Below, piece by piece: positions 57,541-64,000 of a DNA stretch of 64,000 bases. The position numbers and the translations under genes are program-made. Each line of letters starts with the position of its first letter. Position 1 is the first letter of the stretch. The stretch spans positions 203,407 through 267,406 of the forward strand of contig JAFRQQ010000013.1 of assembly GCA_017428525.1 (NCBI GenBank), in the 5' to 3' direction. The stretch comes from Clostridia bacterium (lineage in GTDB: Bacteria; Bacillota; Clostridia; Oscillospirales; Acutalibacteraceae). The notes under the pieces are model-generated. The model did not search any database. It was not told the DNA's origin and saw only the letters and a program-made list of their open reading frames with translations.

Positions 57541-57586
57541 AGGTGGTATCTCCTCTCAATTCTTATATTCTTTAAACTTAAACCAT

Positions 57587-58372
57587 TTAAGAATAAACAA
57601 ATTCATCCGTCAGCTTCGCCATCACAACAAAGCGGCGGGAGTAATCGGTGCTGTAACAGGTGGAAAGCATCAGCACGCGATCACCGTATTGCGGTTTGTA
57701 ATTCTCATCAAAAACCGCCTGCAGAGACCGGATCTGGAACACCTGGTCAAAGTAATCGGTATAGACCAATTCATTATTGAAATTATGATAATACAAAATG
57801 TGCGAGTTGTCAAGGGGTACAGCACAAAAAACTTTATAATGCAGTTCCTTTTCGGAAAAATATACAATTATTTCCTGGCAATCCTTGAAAGTTTGGGCAT
57901 TTGTATAGGTTGCCTGCAGTTTTCCGAACATTTCTCCGCTGCCCAGATGGTGCCCGTAGATGATGGTCACAGGGTCCGTGAAATCCGGTTCGTTGTAGTT
58001 CTCAATGAAAAGCGAACCGGCGTTGCTGTAGTGTCCGTACATATCGCGCCGCAGATAGTAGTTGTTGTCCCCTTCATGGAACATCACGGGATAATCCACC
58101 GCCGTGCCGTTGATCCGCAGCCAGGCGACGACCTCCTCGCTCTCCTTGAGCAGGGTTCTGAAATCGATCGCGTTCTCGGACGCCGGCTTCGTTTTGGTGC
58201 CTTCCGGACTGTCCGCAGACGTTTCGTCCTCCTGCGTGACTGCCGGCCGGACGGTATATTTTTCAAATCCTGAGCGGGCGTTGCGCGTCACAAGCGTGGC
58301 AACAATCGTGCCGACCACGCAGAGAACGGCAAAGGTGACCCCCAGTGCCGTCAGGAATCGACGCCGTTTCAC
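57587..58372 (-). CDS. srtB: Class B sortase
   Basis: 261 residues. A basic N-terminus and one membrane segment (about 7-27) anchor it; the catalytic domain shows DYPVMFHEGDNNYYLRRD, IIYGHHLGSGEMFG with His141, LSTCYS with Cys239 and the Arg of SRRFVV. The layout is class B. It cleaves a sorting signal and joins the protein to the wall. It begins inside the last codons of cpsB (ATGA overlap) and precedes its likely substrate by 46 bp. Confidence 0.92.
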   Translation of the reverse strand: MKRRRFLTALGVTFAVLCVVGTIVATLVTRNARSGFEKYTVRPAVTQEDETSADSPEGTKTKPASENAIDFRTLLKESEEVVAWLRINGTAVDYPVMFHEGDNNYYLRRDMYGHYSNAGSLFIENYNEPDFTDPVTIIYGHHLGSGEMFGKLQATYTNAQTFKDCQEIIVYFSEKELHYKVFCAVPLDNSHILYYHNFNNELVYTDYFDQVFQIRSLQAVFDENYKPQYGDRVLMLSTCYSTDYSRRFVVMAKLTDEFVYS

Positions 58373-59103
58373 AGGAACATCGCCTCCAGTATTTTGGGAT
58401 TGTCGGTAAACACCCGGCGTCCGTTGGCTTCCACACGCTGCAGCGGCGCTTCGCCGAGCTTGTCGCGGATCGCCTGCATCGCCGGCAGCAGATTCGGCCG
58501 CCGCGTCGTCAGATTGTGACAGTCGGAGCCCAGCAGATGGATCTCGCCGCGCTCCATCATCGAAAACGCAAGGCGGCTGTAGCGCCGGTTGAGAAAGAAC
58601 GACGCATTTGCCTGAATGAGCACCGGCAGCCCGCGCAGACGCTCCGCCAGACGGCGGTCATGCTGCAGCTGAATGAACCGGTCGATATGCGCCACAAGCG
58701 GGATCAGCCCGGTTTTGTCGTAAATGCTGCCCAGCTCCTCCACGGCGCGGTCCGACCATTTGGTCATCGGCATTTCCACCAGCACGAGCGGGGTGCCGTC
58801 AATCTTCATATCCGCCAGCGTTTCGCAGTCGCTGATGCCTTCATAATAGGCGATCTCCGCGCCGGTGAGCACCATCGGGAGGATGGCTTCCTGCCCCGAC
58901 ATGCCTTCGCGCAGCGCCTGATATGCATGGCTGCGGCGGCGCAGGAAGCGCGCCGGCGATTCCGCATCGGCATAGAAATGCGGCGTTGCGATCATCAGAC
59001 CCACGTCATGCGCGGCGGACAGGCGCAGCATCCCGAGGGATTCCTCCAGATCGGCGCTGCCGTCATCGATCGCAGGCAAAATATGAGAGTGAAAATCGAT
59101 CAT
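58369..59103 (-). CDS. cpsB: Tyrosine-protein phosphatase CpsB/YwqE (PHP domain)
   Basis: 244 residues. MIDFHSHILPAIDDG holds the metal-binding His and Asp residues of the PHP phosphatase, followed by IATPHF, GAEIAYY, VAHIDRF and GSDCHN. It removes phosphate from the Tyr tail of CpsD, the counter-reaction of the kinase. It overlaps cpsD by 4 nt upstream and srtB by 4 nt downstream, so phosphatase, kinase and sortase are made together. Confidence 0.93.
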   Translation of the reverse strand: MIDFHSHILPAIDDGSADLEESLGMLRLSAAHDVGLMIATPHFYADAESPARFLRRRSHAYQALREGMSGQEAILPMVLTGAEIAYYEGISDCETLADMKIDGTPLVLVEMPMTKWSDRAVEELGSIYDKTGLIPLVAHIDRFIQLQHDRRLAERLRGLPVLIQANASFFLNRRYSRLAFSMMERGEIHLLGSDCHNLTTRRPNLLPAMQAIRDKLGEAPLQRVEANGRRVFTDNPKILEAMFL

Positions 59104-59942
59104 TGCTGCTCCGCTGCTTCGTAACTCTCCGGCGTTTTATAATAGTTTCCGTAATTCTTGCTGTAGTAATGGCTGTATCTGCCGTATTTGCCGTACTTGC
59201 CGTATTTGCCGTACTTGCCGGCATAGGCCTCCGTGCCGTTATACACGAAGCCAATGATGTTGGCTTCCACGAGCTTGAGCTGCTCCATCGCCTCGCGCAG
59301 CACGTCGGTGCGGCAGTAGTCCTCGCGCACAACGACGATCATGCCGTCGGAAAGCTTGGAAATGATCAGCGCATCCGCCACGGCGCACACGGGGGGCAGA
59401 TCCAGGAAGATATAATCGTAATGCTCCTTCAGCGCAGTCAGCAGCGTGCCCATGCGGGCAGAGCCCAGCAGCTCGGCCGGGTTCGGCGGCAGCTCGCCGG
59501 CGGGAATGACATCAAAATAATTCCCCGTCTTCTCGGAAAAATACCGCTGCACGGATTTGTTGATCTCGTCGACGCCGACCAGCAGATTCGACAGGCCGGG
59601 CGTTTTTTCGATCTCCAGCTTCTTCGCCACGGTCGGCAGACGCATGTCGCAGTCGATCAGCAGCACGCGCTTGCTGTTCTGCGCCATGGTGTAGGCCAGG
59701 TTGATGGAGGTCACGCTCTTGCCCTCGCCGCGCAGCGAGCTGGTGATGCCGACGACGCGGCACGCGCTCTTCTCCGCAAACGAAAACAGCAGATTCGTGC
59801 GCAGGCGCTTATAGGCCTCGGAGGCGGCGAAACTAATGCTGTCGCAGATCGCCAGGTTTTCCTGCTGATCATGCTTGCTCTGCTTTTCCTGCCCGGCCGC
59901 GGCGTCATTCGCCTGCCGGTTGTTGAACATCAGCTTTTTCAT
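59100..59942 (-). CDS. cpsD: Tyrosine kinase CpsD/CapB (BY-kinase)
   Basis: 280 residues, cytoplasmic. Walker A ITSSLRGEGKSVTSI, Walker A' LLIDCDMRLP and Walker B YIFLDLPPV define the kinase. The C-terminal 40 residues hold at least ten Tyr, including several YGK repeats and HYYSKNYGNYY, the autophosphorylation cluster. Phosphorylation cycles with CpsC and CpsB control polymer export and length. The YGK part is encoded by a 9-bp tandem repeat (59181-59219). Confidence 0.95.
   Translation of the reverse strand: MKKLMFNNRQANDAAAGQEKQSKHDQQENLAICDSISFAASEAYKRLRTNLLFSFAEKSACRVVGITSSLRGEGKSVTSINLAYTMAQNSKRVLLIDCDMRLPTVAKKLEIEKTPGLSNLLVGVDEINKSVQRYFSEKTGNYFDVIPAGELPPNPAELLGSARMGTLLTALKEHYDYIFLDLPPVCAVADALIISKLSDGMIVVVREDYCRTDVLREAMEQLKLVEANIIGFVYNGTEAYAGKYGKYGKYGKYGRYSHYYSKNYGNYYKTPESYEAAEQQ
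59181..59219 (-). repeat. Tandem 9-bp repeat encoding the CpsD tyrosine tail
   Basis: On the plus strand GCCGTATTT and GCCGTACTT alternate, about 4.3 units in all; the minus strand encodes repeats of Tyr-Gly-Lys. The units differ by one synonymous base, so slippage could change the number of tyrosines without changing frame. Confidence 0.85.
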
Positions 59943-60727
59943 GACTCCTCCGTCTCCTCCTTCTGCTCCTCGGTTTCCGCAGAGACCCGCTCCGCCCGAT
60001 AGCCGTAATATCCGCTGCCCGACCGGTTGCCGGTCACCCGCAGGTCGGGGATCGAGGCCAGGATCGGGTACTCATAGGTGTCGGTAATATATTTTTCCTC
60101 ACGGATGAAGTTGTCAAACAGCACGCGGATCACGATCACGGCCACGCTCAGCACCAGGCCGACCAGGAAGCCGAGCATCGCCCGGCGGGAATAGCTCGGT
60201 CCGGAGCGGGAGGAGGGCACGATCGCGTAGTCCACGATGCGCACGGAGCTGCCGTCCACGATCTCGGCAATCTTCTTCGGCAGCACCTTGGCGATCGTGT
60301 TGGCGATCAGCTCCGCCTCCTGCGGGTCGGTGCTCGTGACGGAGATCTCGAAGATTTCCGTGGAGTTGACCGGCTGCGCGGAGATCATGTGCTTAAGTGA
60401 TTCGGCGGAGCGCGTGAGCCCCGCAGTTTCGATGATCTCATTCAAAGACGTGCGCGCCTTTAAGATTACAATATAAGTATTGACCAGCTCCTGCGCCGCG
60501 GTCAGCGAGCCGGAGGAAATGCTGAAGCTCGTGCTGCCCACGGAGATGGTGTTGTTATTGACGTAAAGAAGCGTGCTCGCCACATAGGTCGGCTCAACAA
60601 AAATATAAGTCAGGCCGAATGCGACGGTTGCGCAGATTACGGCGGCGAGGATCACCGCCCAGATCCGATGAAGCACGGCAGCTCCGAGCTTCACAAGATC
60701 GATTTCAATAACGTCTTCTCTTTTCAT
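59939..60727 (-). CDS. cpsC: Wzz/CpsC chain-length regulator, membrane activator of CpsD
   Basis: 262 residues from the ATG at 60727 (AGGAGG upstream). Two transmembrane segments (about 18-40 and 180-205) flank an extracellular domain with the Wzz-type start EIDLVKLGAAV and SSRSGPSYSRRAMLGF leading into the second. The cytoplasmic tail contains GYYGYRAERVS. It stimulates CpsD and influences polymer length. It is first in the operon and overlaps cpsD by 4 nt. Confidence 0.93.
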   Translation of the reverse strand: MKREDVIEIDLVKLGAAVLHRIWAVILAAVICATVAFGLTYIFVEPTYVASTLLYVNNNTISVGSTSFSISSGSLTAAQELVNTYIVILKARTSLNEIIETAGLTRSAESLKHMISAQPVNSTEIFEISVTSTDPQEAELIANTIAKVLPKKIAEIVDGSSVRIVDYAIVPSSRSGPSYSRRAMLGFLVGLVLSVAVIVIRVLFDNFIREEKYITDTYEYPILASIPDLRVTGNRSGSGYYGYRAERVSAETEEQKEETEES

Positions 60728-60788
60728 ACCTATCGTGATCCTCCTTAACGCGCAGGTGAGGTTGCCCGCTGAGTTTACATACACATTC

Positions 60789-60817
60789 ATTATAAATGAA
60801 AATTTTAAAAAATTCAA
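60789..60817 (-). promoter_or_regulatory. Sigma-A promoter of the cpsC-LCP operon
   Basis: Minus strand TTGAAT (60812-60817), 17-bp spacer, TATAAT (60789-60794), in an AT-rich tract. It lies divergently from the promoter at 60963. Confidence 0.8.
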
Positions 60818-60962
60818 GCATTGCGCGCTGATTTATTCCAGCATTTTTTATGGAAATCGTTTTTGTTTTTTGTGGATTTTCACGAATTCCGGGGAAAACG
60901 GCGCCGAATCGGCGGTCCTGCGCGGCTGTGCGGTTCCGCCGCGTTTTGCCGGACTTTTTTCA

Positions 60963-60991
60963 TTGACAATCGGCGGCGGGTGCGCTATAAT
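60963..60991 (+). promoter_or_regulatory. Perfect-consensus sigma-A promoter of the PglF-like dehydratase gene
   Basis: TTGACA (60963-60968), 17-bp spacer, TATAAT (60986-60991). Both boxes match consensus exactly; predicted start of transcription near 60998. Confidence 0.88.
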
Positions 60992-61041
60992 AAAGAAAGA
61001 TTAATGTGAATTATTGTCTGAAAATAAAGGAAGTGTGCGGA

Positions 61042-62985
61042 TTGAAACGCCTGAATTTTTTCAAAAACAGCCGGCTGCGCAAAATGCTGCTGTTTGTTTT
61101 TGATATTCTATGCTTCTGCGCGGTGGACGCCGTTTATTATTATACAGCCACCTTTTTGTTCAACCGGGAGATCGAGCCGAAAAGCTATCTGATCTGTTCC
61201 GGGATCCTGCTGGCGGTCACGCTCCTCCTGCGCATATTCAGCGGCGTTTACTTTGTCATTTACCGCTACACGGACACTGCCGTTTATCTCCGCCTGGCCG
61301 TCACGGACGCGCTGGCCTATCTGGTCAGCGTTTCGATCGCCGCCATCTTCAATCTGCGTGACAGCGTGTGGGACGTCATGCCCGTCGCCGCGCTGAGTCT
61401 GCTGATGCTGCTGGCCTCCCGCTTCACCTACCGTCTGGTATACAAAGCGCTCCGGCACAAGCAGGGCGACGCGCCGAAGCGCGTGCGCATCGCGGTGCTC
61501 GGTGCGGGCGAGGTCGGCGCTTTTCTGGTCACGAGCATTCAGAACACGCCGAATTCCCCCTACGATCCGGCCTTCTTTATTGATAACGATAAAACGAAGG
61601 TCAACAGCACCCTGCGCGGTCTGCGCGTCTATTATGAATCGCCGCAGGTGCTGGATCTGATCCGGGAGCAGGAGATTGACGAAATCTTTTTCGCCATTGC
61701 GAATCTCGACAATGAAACGGCCTCCCGGCTGTATGATTTCTACAGCCAGACCAACTGCCGCATCAAGATTTTCGACAAGCTCTTCAAGGAGTTCGACGAA
61801 TTGCAGGGCGAGCCGATGAAATCCATCCGCGAGGTGCGCATCGAGGACCTGCTGTTCCGCCAATCCATCGCGCTGGATCAGAACGCATTCGAATTTTATC
61901 GGGATAAGGTCGTTCTGATCACGGGCGGCGGCGGCTCCATCGGCAGCGAGCTGTGCCGTCAGGTGGCATCGCACGATCCCCGGCAGCTGATTATTCTTGA
62001 TATCTATGAAAACAACGCCTACGATATCCAGCAGGAGCTCGTGCAGAAATACGGCGACCGCCTGAACCTCGCGGTGGAGATCGCCTCCGTGCGTGACCGC
62101 GACCGCCTGCGCACGGTGTTTGAGCGCTATCATCCGCAGATCGTGTTTCACGCGGCGGCCCACAAGCATGTGCCGCTGATGGAGCACTGCCCGGGCGAAG
62201 CGATCAAAAACAACGTCTTCGGCACGCGGAACACGGCGGATCTGGCGAAGGAATTCGGCGTGGAACGCTTCATTCTGATTTCCACGGACAAGGCCGTCAA
62301 TCCGACGAATATCATGGGCGCCTCCAAGCGCATCTGCGAAATGATCGCGCTCAGCCGCAACGACGGCAACACCGTTTTCACTGCCGTGCGCTTCGGCAAC
62401 GTGCTCGGCTCCAACGGCTCGGTCATCCCGCTGTTCCGGCGGCAGATCGCCGAGGGCGGCCCCGTGACAATCACGGACAAGCGCATCATCCGCTACTTCA
62501 TGACGATCGCCGAGGCCAGCCAGCTGGTGATGTCCGCCGGCGCCATGGCCAAACGCGGCGAGCTGTTTGTGCTGGATATGGGCAAGCCGGTCAAGATCTA
62601 TGATCTGGCGGTCAATATGATCAAGCTCTCCGGTCTGCGGCCGGATCAGGATATCGAAATCAAGGAGATCGGTCTGCGGCCGGGCGAAAAGCTCTATGAG
62701 GAGCTGCTGATCCGCAGCGAGACGCTGACCCAGACCGAAAACAAGCTGATCTTCATCGAAAAGGATCCCCTGCTTCCGCGCGAAAAAGTGGACGCCGACC
62801 TGGAAACACTCTGGAACCTGATCCAAACGGACGAGGACAAGGTGGATTATCCGGCGCTGCGCGCCGCGGTGGCCGCGATGGTGCCCACCTTCCGCCCGCC
62901 GGAGGAGGTCAACCGCGAGGCCGCGCAGGCACGGGAGATGCAGATGGTCTATCAGGACGAGGAAAAACAGCCGGCGACGGTGTGA
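61042..62985 (+). CDS. Membrane UDP-GlcNAc 4,6-dehydratase (PglF/CapD/FlaA1-like)
   Basis: 647 residues from a TTG at 61042, favoured because AAAGGAAG sits 8 nt upstream; a GTG at 61006 without a ribosome site is the alternative. Four N-terminal membrane segments, then a cytoplasmic Rossmann-like domain (VLGAGEVGAFLV), then the SDR dehydratase with ITGGGGSIGSELCRQ, LISTDKAVNPTNIMGASKR and LRPGEKLYEELL. PglF enzymes make UDP-4-keto-6-deoxy-GlcNAc, the precursor of bacillosamine. It is separate from but beside the capsule operons. Confidence 0.93.
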   Translation: MKRLNFFKNSRLRKMLLFVFDILCFCAVDAVYYYTATFLFNREIEPKSYLICSGILLAVTLLLRIFSGVYFVIYRYTDTAVYLRLAVTDALAYLVSVSIAAIFNLRDSVWDVMPVAALSLLMLLASRFTYRLVYKALRHKQGDAPKRVRIAVLGAGEVGAFLVTSIQNTPNSPYDPAFFIDNDKTKVNSTLRGLRVYYESPQVLDLIREQEIDEIFFAIANLDNETASRLYDFYSQTNCRIKIFDKLFKEFDELQGEPMKSIREVRIEDLLFRQSIALDQNAFEFYRDKVVLITGGGGSIGSELCRQVASHDPRQLIILDIYENNAYDIQQELVQKYGDRLNLAVEIASVRDRDRLRTVFERYHPQIVFHAAAHKHVPLMEHCPGEAIKNNVFGTRNTADLAKEFGVERFILISTDKAVNPTNIMGASKRICEMIALSRNDGNTVFTAVRFGNVLGSNGSVIPLFRRQIAEGGPVTITDKRIIRYFMTIAEASQLVMSAGAMAKRGELFVLDMGKPVKIYDLAVNMIKLSGLRPDQDIEIKEIGLRPGEKLYEELLIRSETLTQTENKLIFIEKDPLLPREKVDADLETLWNLIQTDEDKVDYPALRAAVAAMVPTFRPPEEVNREAAQAREMQMVYQDEEKQPATV

Positions 62986-63002
62986 AAAAACAGAACAGAA
63001 CG

Positions 63003-63036
63003 AAGCGCGTTGCAGCATGCAGACTGCAGCGCGCTT
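63003..63036 (+). terminator. Probable terminator of the PglF-like gene
   Basis: AAGCGCGTTGCAG, 8-nt loop, CTGCAGCGCGCTT, a 13-bp stem with one G-T pair, followed by TTCC. The T-run is short, so termination is likely but not certain. Confidence 0.6.
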
Positions 63037-63322
63037 TTCCGATTCGGAATGAAACGAAGCCGCCGGCAGGCGCACGCGGGCGCAGGCGAAGTCCGCCCTG
63101 CATTTCCCCCGCTTTTTCTTATCGGATTCCCGTCTGTTGTCGGCTTTTTCCCGCGCGCGCAAACGGCCTGTTTCCTGCAAAACAGGGTTCTATTTTGCAT
63201 TTTCGGAATCAAAAGGGCCGCTTTTGCAACTTCTCCTGCGCAGACTTGCAAAACGCCGACAATCCTCTCGGATTCTCTATATAGATTTGTATATTTTTTT
63301 TGAAAATTTTTGCATGGAATGC
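63037..63322. other. Noncoding stretch between the PglF-like gene and hppA
   Basis: About 285 bp without a convincing gene. Short frames exist but have no ribosome site or recognisable sequence. The only structured elements seen are the terminator just before it and the hppA promoter just after; the last 50 bp are AT-rich. Confidence 0.6.
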
Positions 63323-63351
63323 TTTACAATCATCCGTTTTTGCGGTAGAAT
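63323..63351 (+). promoter_or_regulatory. Sigma-A promoter of hppA
   Basis: TTTACA (63323-63328), 17-bp spacer, TAGAAT (63346-63351), about 80 bp upstream of the ATG; the leader has no obvious riboswitch. Confidence 0.75.
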
Positions 63352-63430
63352 GAAGAATATTACACGGCGCGTGCTTCTCTGTTTCTGTTCCGATCAAAAC
63401 GGAGTTCGCCCGTACCAAAGGGGTCACAGT

Positions 63431-64000
63431 ATGGATAAACTCGTCTATCTCATCCCTGCAATCAGCGTGATCGGTCTGCTGGCCGCCCTGCTTCTGGCAA
63501 TCAAGGTCAAAAAGCAGCCCGCCGGAACCGACCGGATGCAGGAGATCGCCGCCTCGATCCACGAGGGCGCGACCGCTTTCCTCTATTCTGAATACAAGAT
63601 CATCGGCATCTTCGTGCTCGTGATCTTCCTGGCCATCGGCCTGGCGCTCAAAAACTGGCTGGAGGCCGTCTGCTTTGTGATCGGCGCGCTCTTCTCCGTG
63701 GCAGCCGGCTTCTGCGGCATGCAGGTGGCAACGCGCGCGAATGTGCGCACGGCGAACGCCGCGAAAGAGGAGGGCATGGCCAAGGCGCTCTCCGTCGCCT
63801 TCTCCGGCGGCGCGGTGATGGGCCTGTGCGTGGCGGGCTTCGGTCTGCTGGGCATTTCGGCCATCTATGCCATCACGAAGAATTCGGACGTGCTGTTCGG
63901 CTTCAGCCTCGGCGCTTCCTCCATCGCGCTGTTTGCGCGTGTGGGCGGCGGCATTTACACCAAGTCGGCGGACGTCGGCGCGGATCTGGTCGGCAAGGTG
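63431..64000 (+). CDS. hppA: Membrane-bound proton/sodium-translocating pyrophosphatase, 5' part
   Basis: The first 190 residues are visible; the gene runs off the window. AAAGGGG precedes the ATG. The start has a membrane helix (LVYLIPAISVIGLLAALL), then MQEIAASIHEGATAFLYSEY and the hallmark GGGIYTKSADVGADLVGKV, the pyrophosphate-binding segment. The enzyme couples pyrophosphate hydrolysis to proton or sodium export. Whether it needs potassium or moves sodium cannot be told from this part. Confidence 0.93.
   Translation, partial: MDKLVYLIPAISVIGLLAALLLAIKVKKQPAGTDRMQEIAASIHEGATAFLYSEYKIIGIFVLVIFLAIGLALKNWLEAVCFVIGALFSVAAGFCGMQVATRANVRTANAAKEEGMAKALSVAFSGGAVMGLCVAGFGLLGISAIYAITKNSDVLFGFSLGASSIALFARVGGGIYTKSADVGADLVGKV

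Noticed and set aside
59181..59219. Short tandem repeat considered as a CRISPR or regulatory array
   Set aside because: Units are contiguous 9-mers inside cpsD coding for Tyr-Gly-Lys; there are no spacers and no cas genes in the window.

Overview
The window looks like a GC-rich chromosome of a low-G+C-phylum (Firmicutes) anaerobe, most likely of the class Clostridia and perhaps the Oscillospirales/Ruminococcaceae. Supporting signs are AddAB recombination nuclease, a class B sortase, a CpsB/C/D phosphotyrosine system, an LCP protein, a membrane pyrophosphatase, strong AGGAGG ribosome sites, consensus sigma-A promoters with 17-bp spacers, and DUF4474-like secreted proteins. No IS element, prophage, CRISPR array, tRNA or rRNA was seen.

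Positions 1-22,400 are housekeeping, nearly all on the minus strand. In transcription order from high to low coordinates they are: dacF; pgi with a small P-loop protein; yceD-rpmF; addBA; rpmE; yigZ; dgt-dnaG-rpoD; dnaA-ftsY-rdgB-yhbY; smpB with the tmRNA gene; and two DUF4474-like secreted proteins, the second cut by the window edge. The tmRNA gene (1861-2207) encodes an unusual 15-residue tag ending ARAA.

Positions 22,457-28,610 run on the plus strand. mtaB is followed by a four-gene UDP-uronic-acid cassette. Its first gene fuses an XRE-type HTH domain to a HasB-type UDP-glucose dehydrogenase, and its promoter is flanked by two near-identical 17-bp palindromes. The others are a galacturonokinase-like GHMP kinase, a sugar nucleotidyltransferase and a UDP-glucuronate 4-epimerase-like protein.

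Positions 29,205-55,432 appear to be a single minus-strand operon of 24 genes, about 26 kb, driven by a consensus promoter at 55,404-55,432. It encodes a Wzx/Wzy-type surface polysaccharide: flippase, polymerase, priming transferase, glycosyltransferases, the CapE/F/G set for UDP-L-FucNAc, and PglE/PglD-like enzymes which, with the PglF-like dehydratase at 61,042, could make UDP-diNAc-bacillosamine. Embedded in it, partly by overlapping reading frames, is a carboxylic-acid module: a class I fumarase-type hydro-lyase (two subunits), a 2-hydroxyacid dehydrogenase, an MmgE/PrpD protein, an unassigned probable TIM-barrel protein, three ATP-grasp ligases, a CitE-like C-C lyase, a two-subunit CoA-transferase and a sodium:solute symporter. 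This module, perhaps making or attaching an organic acid to the glycan, is the best candidate for an undescribed system.

Positions 55,544-60,817 hold the matching control and attachment operon (minus strand): CpsC, the CpsD tyrosine kinase, the CpsB phosphatase, a class B sortase, a surface protein with a nonstandard SPRTA sorting signal, and an LCP transferase. Divergently, 61,042-62,985 encodes the PglF/CapD-like dehydratase, and the window ends inside hppA (membrane pyrophosphatase).
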